A stretch of 64,000 bases of DNA from Massilia sp. BJB1822. Lineage in GTDB: Bacteria > Pseudomonadota > Gammaproteobacteria > Burkholderiales > Burkholderiaceae_D. Location of the stretch: the NCBI RefSeq assembly GCF_013369485.1, contig NZ_JABWEB010000019.1, positions 1-64,000 of the forward strand. Reading direction: 5' to 3'. Positions 18,279-26,594 of the stretch are shown piece after piece (the first letter of the stretch is position 1; the number at the start of each line of letters is the position of its first letter). The position numbers were made by a program, and so were the translations under genes. A model generated the notes under the pieces. That model was not told the DNA's origin and made no database searches. It was given only the letters and a program-made list of their open reading frames with translations.

Positions 18279-20342
18279 TTAATACTCGTAACGCAGCTTG
18301 AGCAGCAGGCGGCGTCCATCCTGCGCGATGGTGTTCTGCGTGAACACGGCGGAGGCGGGATCGGCATAGCGCCGGTCCAAGAGATTGTAAACCGCGGCAG
18401 AAACGTCGAAATGGCGCGTCAGGCGCACGGTGTAGAGATTGAGGTTGGCAACCCAGTAGGCAGCCGCCATGCCCTGATTCAGCGTGCCGCGCCGGCCGAC
18501 ATACTGCGCCTCAGCCCCCGCGCGCCAGGCGCCGTAAAGCGGGATGCTGACATTCAGCTTGGCCAGGCGCTTGGGTGAGTTCACCGGGCCAGCTTCATCG
18601 CCGCCCGTTGCCTGTGCGGCCCGCGCGTGCACGCTTTGCTGGCTGATGCTGGCCCGCAGATTCGCGCCGTTGCGCCAGCCGCGCTCATACTCGGCTTCCA
18701 CGCCTTTGGCATAAGCCGTATTCCCATTGCGGAAAATGGGCAGCAGATCCGCCTCGTGGCGCTGCTCCGCAATCAAGGCCGAGACATCATTATGAAAGAG
18801 CGATAGCGTGAAGCGCGCATTGCCCTGCAGCTGCCGCACCAGGGCCAGTTCATGGCTGCGTATGCGTTCGCGTCCCAGGGAGGGATTGGCATGCTGCCCA
18901 CCAGGACCGGGAATGGCGTAGTACATCTCATAGCTGTTTGGCGAGCGGTAGGCGCTGCCATACACTGCCTTCAAGGTGGTCTTCTCATCCAGCTTTGTGA
19001 TCAGGGCCAGGCGCGGATTGAATACCCCGCCGGTATCGCTGTGATGGTCGTATCGCAGTCCCGCGTTCAGCAGCGTGCCCGCGCCGAGCGCGATTTCGTC
19101 CTGCATGTAAAAGGCGTAGCGGCGGTCAGCGTGCGTCGTGTTCAGATAATCGATGCGGGGAAAGCGGTCGTAATTGAGCTGCTCGATGCGGTAATCGAGT
19201 TCAAACTCCGCACCGGCAACGACCTTATGGCCGCTGCGTGGAATGAGGAAGGCGCGCAGCTCCGCACCCCACCAGCGGCCGATGCTCTCGTCACGGTTTG
19301 CCGTCAGGGCAGGACGCTGATAGACGTAATCGCCGTTATAGCGGTAGCTGCCCCAGAACAGGCGCGAACTCAGCTCGCCCTGGTTCGCCAGGGCGCGATG
19401 CCAGTAGAGGTCTGCCGTGGTCTGCTCGTCCTTGGTCTGGCTGCCCGGCGAGTTGAAGACTTGCTTGAACGATGCGGTTGGCGTGCCTTTGCTGCGCTCC
19501 GCATGCAGCACAGTCAAATTAAAGGGACCGCTTTGCGCCTTGGCGAAAAGACGATGCCCGCGTTCATAATCGAGCTGCTGCGCGATGCCGTGGTTCTGCT
19601 CAGGCGTATCGAATTCGCTGAAGTAGAGATCCCGTCCCCGGTTGCTGTAGGCGCTGGCGGAAAGCACCAGTTCATTGCCGCGCCCATCGCGCCAGCCATG
19701 ACTCATCATGCCGCGCCGCGTGCCAGCCGAACCGCCTTCCACGCTGGCGCGGCTGCCTTCAATATCCACTGGGCGCTTGGTGATGACATTGATCACACCG
19801 AAAAAAGCATTCGCGCCATAGATCGACGAGCCGGGGCCAGGCACATACTCGATGCGGTCCACCAGCTCCAGATCGAGCGGGAATTCTCCGCCCATCGGCC
19901 CCTGGTCGAAGACCGGATCGTTGATGCGGTTGCCGTCGATCTGCAGCAGAAAACGCGTGTTGTAATCGCCCGGCCGCAGAAAGCCGCGCGCGCCGAGGAA
20001 GCTGTAAGTGCGGTCATAGCCCACATACAGGCCGCGCACGCTGCGCAGCGCATCGGCCAGCGTGCGCCAGCCATAGGCGCGGATGTCGGCGGCTGTGATG
20101 ACGGTGACGGTCGATGGCGCTTCGCTCGCTTTTTGCGTGAAACGCGAGGCGCTGTAGACCTCCAGGTCGAGCAGGTCTTCAAAGGGCAGGGCGGTCAGAT
20201 CGTTCGTGCGCTGAACGGGTGCTTGCTGGGCGCTGGCCGGGGCGGAAAGGGCGCAGGCGCAAACGAGCGGCAGCCAGGCCGCCGCGCGCGGTGACGACTG
20301 GCGCGGCGCGCGGGCCAGTGTAATCCATGTCTCTCTTGGCAT
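18279..20342 (-). CDS. TonB-dependent outer-membrane receptor
   Basis: 687-aa outer-membrane receptor. A signal peptide ends near ALSAPASAQQ; the plug domain shows SEAPSTVTVITAADIRAYGW, ADALRSVRGLYV and PGPGSSIYGANAFFGVINV; the barrel ends with LLLKLRYEY, a terminal aromatic as needed for outer-membrane insertion. It is closest in style to vitamin B12/colicin-type (BtuB/CirA) receptors. It leads an operon with yfiR-like and GGDEF-EAL genes, which suggests signalling or uptake coupled to c-di-GMP rather than iron supply alone; no siderophore gene is nearby. Start supported only by a weak AAGAG site. Confidence 0.92.
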   Translation of the reverse strand: MPRETWITLARAPRQSSPRAAAWLPLVCACALSAPASAQQAPVQRTNDLTALPFEDLLDLEVYSASRFTQKASEAPSTVTVITAADIRAYGWRTLADALRSVRGLYVGYDRTYSFLGARGFLRPGDYNTRFLLQIDGNRINDPVFDQGPMGGEFPLDLELVDRIEYVPGPGSSIYGANAFFGVINVITKRPVDIEGSRASVEGGSAGTRRGMMSHGWRDGRGNELVLSASAYSNRGRDLYFSEFDTPEQNHGIAQQLDYERGHRLFAKAQSGPFNLTVLHAERSKGTPTASFKQVFNSPGSQTKDEQTTADLYWHRALANQGELSSRLFWGSYRYNGDYVYQRPALTANRDESIGRWWGAELRAFLIPRSGHKVVAGAEFELDYRIEQLNYDRFPRIDYLNTTHADRRYAFYMQDEIALGAGTLLNAGLRYDHHSDTGGVFNPRLALITKLDEKTTLKAVYGSAYRSPNSYEMYYAIPGPGGQHANPSLGRERIRSHELALVRQLQGNARFTLSLFHNDVSALIAEQRHEADLLPIFRNGNTAYAKGVEAEYERGWRNGANLRASISQQSVHARAAQATGGDEAGPVNSPKRLAKLNVSIPLYGAWRAGAEAQYVGRRGTLNQGMAAAYWVANLNLYTVRLTRHFDVSAAVYNLLDRRYADPASAVFTQNTIAQDGRRLLLKLRYEY

Positions 20343-20364
20343 CTCTTGGGTTCCAGTGGAGTGA

Positions 20365-20380
20365 AAGGTTCCGGAACCTT
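20365..20380. promoter_or_regulatory. 16-bp perfect palindrome before TonB receptor operon
   Basis: AAGGTTCCGGAACCTT is a perfect palindrome 22 bases upstream of the receptor start codon on the minus strand. The position, in the leader or at the promoter, fits a dimeric repressor site. No T-run follows, so a terminator is unlikely. Which protein binds is unknown. Confidence 0.45.
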
Positions 20381-20485
20381 CGGTTTCTCTATTCTTCTGC
20401 CAAACATGGTGTCATTCCACCCGGAAATTGTACAGTGTGGATAGCCGTAAGAGGCGTTTCTGCAACACTGGCGCAAGGGCGGCGG

Positions 20486-20878
20486 CTACTTTGCCGGGCT
20501 GGCGAGCGGTTGGCCTTTCTCGACCACGTACACGCCGACCAGGCGCATGGTGCCGGGGCCGGTGTTCTTTGCATCGTGGATTTTGCCGGCGGGGATGACG
20601 AAGGCCTCGCCCGCCTTCAGCTTGCGCGGCGGCTCGCCATCGATCAGCAGCTCGCCTTCGCCTTCCAGCACGTAGCTGATTTCGTCGCCGGGGTGGGTGT
20701 GGGGGCCAGCGACTACGCCGGGTTCCAGTTCAACGCGGGCGACTACGGCTTCGCGGTGCTCGATGGAGGTGTCGGCTTTGTGGACGAGGGTGCGTTTGAT
20801 GCTGGCGGGCTGGGCTAGGACGGCGAGGGAAGAAAAAATAAGAAAATATGTCGCGATACAGATCAACGCTGATTTCAT
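20486..20878 (-). CDS. exported cupin domain protein
   Basis: 130-aa single-domain cupin with a signal peptide (LICIATYFLIFSSLAVLAQ). Cupin motif 1 is GPHTHPGDEISYVLEGEGE, offering His-His-Glu metal ligands; motif 2 is GEAFVIPAGKIHDAKN with the fourth His. Such small periplasmic cupins have varied or unknown roles. The start has a strong AAGGAGG site. It stands alone between the TonB operon and the small membrane protein. Confidence 0.85.
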   Translation of the reverse strand: MKSALICIATYFLIFSSLAVLAQPASIKRTLVHKADTSIEHREAVVARVELEPGVVAGPHTHPGDEISYVLEGEGELLIDGEPPRKLKAGEAFVIPAGKIHDAKNTGPGTMRLVGVYVVEKGQPLASPAK

Positions 20879-20917
20879 CTGTTCCTCCTTGGATGCCGCT
20901 ATTTTCTTTTGCTAGCC

Positions 20918-21271
20918 TCAGGACTTCTTCGGATCGAGACGATGGTCTTCGCCGAACAGCAGTGCATCCAGAATGCTTCCGATCCAAGCAAGTGGTAGGA
21001 GTAAGATGGCCATGGTGGCAAGCGGGCCGCCGCTATTAGATTTTGCTATCGCTGTGATAACCATCTGAGCGTTCAGCATGCGGCCAGCATCTACTTGCTG
21101 AAGTAGGCTATCCGCAGTTAAGGATATTGCATAGGCTAAATAGAAAGTGGCAGCCAATGTCGGCAGGAGGAACAAACATCCACGCGCTCTGCGCTTCAGA
21201 AAGACAAGTTGACCCAATCCTGGAAAAATCAGCCCGGAGAGCAAGGCAGCTTTGATAGATTCCGGCATCAT
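20918..21271 (-). CDS. small inner-membrane protein, unknown function
   Basis: 117 aa with three likely membrane segments: ALLSGLIFPGLGQLVFL, GCLFLLPTLAATFYLAYAI and TMAILLLPLAWIGSILDAL. The FPGLGQ pattern near the N-terminus recalls TM2-like/DUF small membrane families. ATG 21271 is chosen because GAAGGA stands 5 bases upstream; the TTG at 21283 would put the start inside that site. Base composition is lower in GC than the housekeeping genes. Function not known. Confidence 0.7.
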   Translation of the reverse strand: MMPESIKAALLSGLIFPGLGQLVFLKRRARGCLFLLPTLAATFYLAYAISLTADSLLQQVDAGRMLNAQMVITAIAKSNSGGPLATMAILLLPLAWIGSILDALLFGEDHRLDPKKS

Positions 21272-21363
21272 GTTTTCCTTCAAGAACTACAGCACGCGGA
21301 GGCAGACGGTATCTTTTTTGCTATATTAACATGTCTCCGCAAGATTGGAGATAGAGATAAGCG

Positions 21364-21399
21364 TAAATAAAAATCGCCTTGCCCGTTAAGGCAAGGCGA
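21364..21399 (-). terminator. intrinsic terminator of the nSTAND-type operon
   Basis: On the minus strand the hairpin CGCCTTGCC-TTAAC-GGGCAAGGCG is followed by ATTTTTATTT, 11 bases past the stop of the small gene at 21410. Stem, loop and T-run are all visible, so this probably ends the two-gene operon. Confidence 0.85.
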
Positions 21400-21409
21400 T
21401 GTCATCTAT

Positions 21410-21796
21410 TTAGCCTGGTGGCGGAGTATTAGAGATCTCGGGATCGACAAAAAATTTCTTCCCTTCCTTGTCGGCAAAACCCAAAGTAATATTAAATATC
21501 TCCTCAGCAGTATTCGCATCACTAAACGTGACAAGTTTTCCACTGTCGCCAATGCTAGGCTCGCTTAACTGATTACTATGTTCAGGCTTGATGGAAACAC
21601 TTTCGATTATAACATCTTCGGGAGTTGGGTAGATTAATTGATAATTAATGACGGTATCTCGTTGGGAAACATCAAGTGACTCAGGAGTGAATTTTGTTTT
21701 GTATACCTTTTCGCCTTTCTCATTTGTATATGGTACTGCTACCACAAATACATTGAAAAATGGCGTGGGAGTCACTGGGCGTGGCTTAACGCTCAT
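21410..21796 (-). CDS. hypothetical protein, possibly DP-EP family
   Basis: 128 aa, no signal peptide, mostly predicted beta. The C-terminus has FVDPEISNTPPPG, which recalls the DP-EP family of unknown function; that resemblance is by eye and weak. Its ATG overlaps the stop of the large ATPase gene by one base (TAATG), and a terminator follows, so the two are expressed as a pair. AT-rich like the central part of that gene. Possibly a partner or output of the ATPase; no activity can be inferred. Confidence 0.72.
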   Translation of the reverse strand: MSVKPRPVTPTPFFNVFVVAVPYTNEKGEKVYKTKFTPESLDVSQRDTVINYQLIYPTPEDVIIESVSIKPEHSNQLSEPSIGDSGKLVTFSDANTAEEIFNITLGFADKEGKKFFVDPEISNTPPPG

Positions 21797-24700
21797 TAGG
21801 TACCTCTCTTTCTTTGGTGGGTGGAAATATAGCCAATAAAATTTTGATCTTTATAAAACATAGAGTCTAGTTTCTTTTTTAAGGTTGCAGCAGCAGAGTA
21901 ATTTCCAGTGCATGTGTAGGCGCGTGCAAGAGGAGACAGTAAGGAGAAATCTAATGTTTTGACGCTGAAAGGGGTCAGAATTTTTTGAACTTCCTCGCAA
22001 GTTTTTATTGCTTCTTGCTGTTGCGAAAATTGGGACTCTATATCAGATCGAGCTAAAAGAGCCTCTGCTATCATGGCAATTAATCTTAGGTCACCCCGCA
22101 AAACAGGATTGGAGGTGTTTAAGATTTCTAAAGCGTCATTTATAGTATTTTTTGATTTTTCAGGAATGCCAGATTTAGATATTGCGTAAGCTAAATTAAT
22201 TTTTGAAACAGCAAAAAGTTGAGCTAACTCTTCTCTTTTTGGGTCGGTTTTCACTATTTTTGAAAATTCCTCATGCAGCAATATTGCCTCAGAACGATCA
22301 TTTTCATCAAAGATTTTTTGTTTTATCTTTAGTTTTTTTGATTTTATGGCAAAAAAGTCTTTTTGCCATATTTTATTTTCTGGTTCGAATTTGGTTAGAG
22401 ACAACAGCTTGCTCTCGGCCTCTTCAAAGTCATCGGCGGCGGCACTAGAGTATCCCAGTGCTTGATTTAGCTCTGCTCGGTTCCATAGCGCTAAGGCCAA
22501 TCGGCTACTGAGCAAAGTATTTGTCAGTTGCCTTTTTTCTATCCTCTTTAATAAGCTAATTTCTTTGTGATAAAGGTCTTTGGCATCGATTAATCTTCCT
22601 AATCGAACTTTAGTATTTGCTAGCCATGATAAACTATTTGCATACCCAATATGGATTGTCTCATCGTCGGGAGATATGTCTAGAGCTTGCTTTTTTAGGC
22701 TCATGGATTTCTCAAAATTGCTTGCCGCTTCCTGGTAGTTGTATTTTTTTAAAAATAGACTGCCAAGACTGTTGTGCGCATAAGATAACTCCATGATGCT
22801 AGCGACATCTTTTGGGGATGAGTAAAGAAGACGTTCACTAAATTTTTTGTAATCTATGAGGAATGTTTCTGATTTTTTTAATTCATTTCGATCAAAATAG
22901 ATTTGACCAAGCCAAAACGCATTGGCCCCTGAATTTTTTAAGAGTTCTGAATTTTCTGGTGAATCCTTTAGAAGTTTTTGTAAAATACTTCTAGCTGCGC
23001 TAAGTGCATCGATGGCAGCAGGTGTGTTAGATCTGGTAATGTTAACTTCGGCAATTACTTGCAAAGCTTTTGCTCGCTGGGATAGTGCAATTTGATTATT
23101 TTCAGTTGAAGTGTTTCGTGATAAATAGTTTAATGCCTTTGCGCTTACGCTGTCGAGTAATTCTAAGCGCCCAATAGGCCGAAGCTTATCTACAAAATCG
23201 CCTAGCATGAAAACAAGTAACTCTTCTGCTTCCATTCGATGTTGTTCAGCCTGGTGTTGTGCGGATCGGGCCGTAACGCCTAGAAAGCCTGCCAAAACTA
23301 CTAGCATGGCCATAGCCGCTACGATTGCAAGTCGTATACGATCTGCTTTTCTTGCTCGCCTGGAAGAGTGATGAATAAATTTCTTTTCAATATCAGATAA
23401 GGAAAATCCACCGAGTTTTAGGAGCGATTCTGCCTGGATGATTTGGATGCCCTGGGGCAATAGCAGGTCTTTTGATTGGCCGGCCATGAACCATCGTTCG
23501 GCTTGTCCGCTGAGCCGGGTTCGAAGCTGTAACGCATGTTTGTGACGTTCTATCCAATCTGAAACGCGAGGCCATCTACGCAAGATAGCTTCATGAGCCA
23601 CACCAAAGCTAGGCACCTCTCCGGCCAGTTCACTTACAAAGAGCCGGGCTTCCACCATGGCTTTAACTAGATCTCTCTCTTGCTCAGTGCCAAGCATTAA
23701 CCATGGTACCCGGCGGGCTGTCACTGAATTCTGTTCGTCGCCAATGTTAACTAATAATGACAATATAGAAGGCAACGAGGCCGCCTGATGTGAGCTTAAT
23801 GAGGTGATTACTTGCTCAGCCCTCACGCCAACAGCACCTTCAATTCCCCCTAGACGATGAAAAACATCAAAACGCAACTTTCCGTTATCTCCTCGTTGAC
23901 GGTAAAGCTCATTTAGGCAGTATTGTAGTAATGGCAATGCATCTGGCCTTGCCCGTGCCGCATCACACAGGACGTCATCCAGACTTGCTCGCGTTGCTTC
24001 ATCAACTTCATAGTTTAACTGTGCCAGCTTTGCAGGAAGCCGGATAATTTGGCCAATATCAGCGCCGGTAGGCGGATTTAAATCGAAATGTCCACCGCGT
24101 GCTTTGAGCGCGGAAAGTCTATTCAATGAAGCAACTTCCGGATAAAAATCATTTCTGCATGCCATTACGACAGCGAAAACGTTGGAACTGGCTAAGATTT
24201 CCAATGCCGAGATGAATTTTTCGCACTCTTCTTTTGAAAAAATGCTAGCCTGAAAAATGGCCTCGAGTCGATCGACAAATAATCCTACAATTGGTTTTTT
24301 TGAGACTTCATATCTAATTTTTAGGGGCGGAATGGCAATCTGTAATTTTTCCCCCAAGCTTTCAGCACTTTCTCCTTCATATATAGGGAAACCATTTATC
24401 TCCGCATCTAATAAAGCTGATCCAAGTGCTTGGAATATTGATCCGTTTCCCAAGTCGGCACAATCAAAATACAATGTGCTTTTTAATTCAATAGGGTTTT
24501 CATTTTTAGCGTTAGAGTTCATTAGCCCAGGAAATAATCCAGCTCGTACTAGGGAAGTTTTTCCCGAACCTGACGGGCCTAAAACTAATGCCATTGCAAA
24601 GCCGTTCGCAGCCTGCTGATAAAGTACCTGAGTTAACTGCGCAGTTGCATCTTCACGCCCGAAGAAAATCACCGCATGATTTTCCTGAAAGGATTCCAAT

Positions 24701-25065
24701 CCCCTGAACGGCGACCCGCTTGTCCATACAACCTGTCCATCTTCTTCCGCTTCGACCACCTCGGCAATAGCCCGATACCCCCGCTTGCGGATCGTCTCAA
24801 TGTAACGTGGCTCAGTGCTCGAATCGCCGAGTGCGCGGCGCAGCTGGGTGATGGCTTTGTGAACTGGGTTGTCGCCGAACTCGGCCGAACCCCAGCAGGC
24901 TTGTAGTAGCTCTTCCGCCGGGATGACTGCGCCTGGATGGCGGCAAAGATAGCGCAAAACTTCCATGGCGCGAGGTTCCAGGGGAATGCGCGTGGCTCCA
25001 TCGCTGAGCGTATTGCCCTCGACGTCCACCTGCCAGTCGCCAAAACGGAATTCCCTCTGCCCCAT
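21796..25065 (-). CDS. winged-helix / nSTAND-type ATPase / TPR transmembrane regulator
   Basis: 1089-aa composite protein. Residues 1-105: OmpR/CadC-type winged helix (PRAMEVLRYLCRHPGAVI, IETIRKRGYRAIAEV). From 119: SPFRGLESF and FFGRED, a hallmark of nSTAND1-type NTPases, with Walker A GPSGSGKTS at 163-171, a Walker B-like GLFVDRLEAIF around D265, and the later HEAILRRWPRVSDWIERH. A membrane helix lies at about 577-597, and about 470 residues of TPR-like helices follow. The layout suggests a regulator that senses through the TPR part and acts at DNA while membrane-tethered. The winged-helix coding part is GC-rich but the rest (about 24.7 to 21.8 kb) is strongly AT-rich, suggesting assembly from different sources. 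Confidence 0.88.
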   Translation of the reverse strand: MGQREFRFGDWQVDVEGNTLSDGATRIPLEPRAMEVLRYLCRHPGAVIPAEELLQACWGSAEFGDNPVHKAITQLRRALGDSSTEPRYIETIRKRGYRAIAEVVEAEEDGQVVWTSGSPFRGLESFQENHAVIFFGREDATAQLTQVLYQQAANGFAMALVLGPSGSGKTSLVRAGLFPGLMNSNAKNENPIELKSTLYFDCADLGNGSIFQALGSALLDAEINGFPIYEGESAESLGEKLQIAIPPLKIRYEVSKKPIVGLFVDRLEAIFQASIFSKEECEKFISALEILASSNVFAVVMACRNDFYPEVASLNRLSALKARGGHFDLNPPTGADIGQIIRLPAKLAQLNYEVDEATRASLDDVLCDAARARPDALPLLQYCLNELYRQRGDNGKLRFDVFHRLGGIEGAVGVRAEQVITSLSSHQAASLPSILSLLVNIGDEQNSVTARRVPWLMLGTEQERDLVKAMVEARLFVSELAGEVPSFGVAHEAILRRWPRVSDWIERHKHALQLRTRLSGQAERWFMAGQSKDLLLPQGIQIIQAESLLKLGGFSLSDIEKKFIHHSSRRARKADRIRLAIVAAMAMLVVLAGFLGVTARSAQHQAEQHRMEAEELLVFMLGDFVDKLRPIGRLELLDSVSAKALNYLSRNTSTENNQIALSQRAKALQVIAEVNITRSNTPAAIDALSAARSILQKLLKDSPENSELLKNSGANAFWLGQIYFDRNELKKSETFLIDYKKFSERLLYSSPKDVASIMELSYAHNSLGSLFLKKYNYQEAASNFEKSMSLKKQALDISPDDETIHIGYANSLSWLANTKVRLGRLIDAKDLYHKEISLLKRIEKRQLTNTLLSSRLALALWNRAELNQALGYSSAAADDFEEAESKLLSLTKFEPENKIWQKDFFAIKSKKLKIKQKIFDENDRSEAILLHEEFSKIVKTDPKREELAQLFAVSKINLAYAISKSGIPEKSKNTINDALEILNTSNPVLRGDLRLIAMIAEALLARSDIESQFSQQQEAIKTCEEVQKILTPFSVKTLDFSLLSPLARAYTCTGNYSAAATLKKKLDSMFYKDQNFIGYISTHQRKRGT

Positions 25066-25116
25066 CTGTCCCCAAATCTTTCAAAATAAAAGTCTTTAAA
25101 AACAACTGCTTGTGCT

Positions 25117-25135
25117 CCGGAAGGTTTCCGGAAGG
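25117..25135. promoter_or_regulatory. CCGGAAGG direct repeats in divergent promoter
   Basis: CCGGAAGG occurs at 25117-25124 and 25128-25135, starting 11 bases apart, so both face the same side of the helix. The gap (25066-25210) separates the winged-helix/ATPase gene from the divergent unknown gene. OmpR-type winged helices often bind such direct repeats, so the ATPase protein may control both directions. Inference from spacing and position. Confidence 0.4.
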
Positions 25136-25210
25136 CGCTTTTTGACGGTGATCTGTACAGTGCGTTCCATGCCCTCAAGGCAAATATTAACATTTCCCCA
25201 AGTGAATTAA

Positions 25211-26581
25211 ATGATTTCTTACATTGCCTCTTTTGAAAGCTCCAGCGCACGGCTTCCAGATGCTGAGTTGCCCGCGAGTGAGCCGCCGGAACTGGAGCTG
25301 TCCTGGGCATCGTCACAGGACGTTGTGAACGCGCAACTTGCTCAATTGTTACGGAGCGGGGGCATCCCGGATTCGATTCAGGCCGGCAACTTGGAGCAGG
25401 GGGGGATGGTGCTGGGAGGCATCGGTGGCGACCGTGTAACAATTTGGGCGCCCATGGTGGAGATCGTCGCGGCCAAGCCGAGCATGGCATGGCTGACGTT
25501 AACTATGCTTAACGGCAATATTTGCTTTTATAACGGCTTTGGTCAGCGCAACAGCATTTTGCGCCAAAACGTATCAGGCTGGAAGTTATGCTTTTCGGTT
25601 GGAATAACTAGTGATGGCCGCCTGGCTTTGCATGCCGCTCATTGCAATATCGAGCGTTCGATTATGCACTGCGATAATGAGACATTAAGGAATTTCTTTA
25701 CATCGGCAGTTTCCAATTGGCTGCGTTCTTTATCCGATAAGGTTTTGCGCGCAACAGGGCAGGATAGGGTCGTTTTACCGCGCAGTAGTTTTCTCGACCG
25801 CGTGCTTAAACCATTATTGCTTGATCCGCTCGAAAAAAGCTTGAACGAGCAGCCGGATTTCATAAATTCACGCGAAGGCCAGTCGCATAAAATCGACGAA
25901 GCTGAAACCGTCAACGAAAAATCGGGCGTGGATACGTCTTTGGTAAATAAAGAGCGCGCGGTATTCACGCCAACCAGCAATGGCTGGAATTACCGCGACC
26001 ATGTGCTTTTGCATTGGCAGGAAGAAGGTAAAACTTCCCATGACCGCGAATCCGAGCAAGAGCTGCAATTCAATATTACCCATTCCGCGCCTTTGGACGA
26101 TAAAGGCGTAGCCCGTCCCACGGTGGTGGTGCATGGCTTATTAACCCGTTATGAATGGGATCGGGTAAATCAGGATCTGGCGCCGGGACGCAGCCGCGTT
26201 TATATGGGCAAGGGCTGGGCGCGCGCCACCCTGCAATGGTCGCTGTGTCTGGAATTCGTGGCGCGCGGTCATGTCGGCATCCAGATGCGGGCGCGCAAAT
26301 CGCTGCCCGTGACCGATTCCGGCGTGGGCGGCATGTATATCGTGTCCGACCCGCTGCTCCATCTATTGAATATGCACCGCATCGGCACTGCCTGGGACGG
26401 CAATGCCTGCAGCCTGACGGCGGTGCAGCAGGAGATTGTCATTCCACTGGAATCGGCCTTTGCCGCGGCTCTCCAGAATGCGCTGGCTCGTCTGGCGCCT
26501 GATTTGCGGCTTACTCCAGTAGACCTTCTGGTTAACGCTCAAGGCGATCTCGAAATTCGTGTCGTCAGCGCAGCCGGATAA
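25211..26581 (+). CDS. hypothetical protein, unknown function
   Basis: 456 aa, no signal peptide or membrane segment. I do not recognise a family. Visible features: an acidic Pro/Glu-rich start (PDAELPASEPPELELSW), a beta-rich section with TLTMLNGNICFYNGFGQRN, a charged linker (INSREGQSHKIDEAETVNEK), then a region with VVVHGLLTRYEWDRVNQDL and VGGMYIVSDPLLHLLNMHRI. The first two thirds are less GC-rich than the last third, which matches the downstream gene. Divergent from the nSTAND-type gene and 13 bases before the next gene, so probably co-transcribed with it. Confidence 0.75.
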   Translation: MISYIASFESSSARLPDAELPASEPPELELSWASSQDVVNAQLAQLLRSGGIPDSIQAGNLEQGGMVLGGIGGDRVTIWAPMVEIVAAKPSMAWLTLTMLNGNICFYNGFGQRNSILRQNVSGWKLCFSVGITSDGRLALHAAHCNIERSIMHCDNETLRNFFTSAVSNWLRSLSDKVLRATGQDRVVLPRSSFLDRVLKPLLLDPLEKSLNEQPDFINSREGQSHKIDEAETVNEKSGVDTSLVNKERAVFTPTSNGWNYRDHVLLHWQEEGKTSHDRESEQELQFNITHSAPLDDKGVARPTVVVHGLLTRYEWDRVNQDLAPGRSRVYMGKGWARATLQWSLCLEFVARGHVGIQMRARKSLPVTDSGVGGMYIVSDPLLHLLNMHRIGTAWDGNACSLTAVQQEIVIPLESAFAAALQNALARLAPDLRLTPVDLLVNAQGDLEIRVVSAAG

Positions 26582-26594
26582 ACGAGGACGAAAA

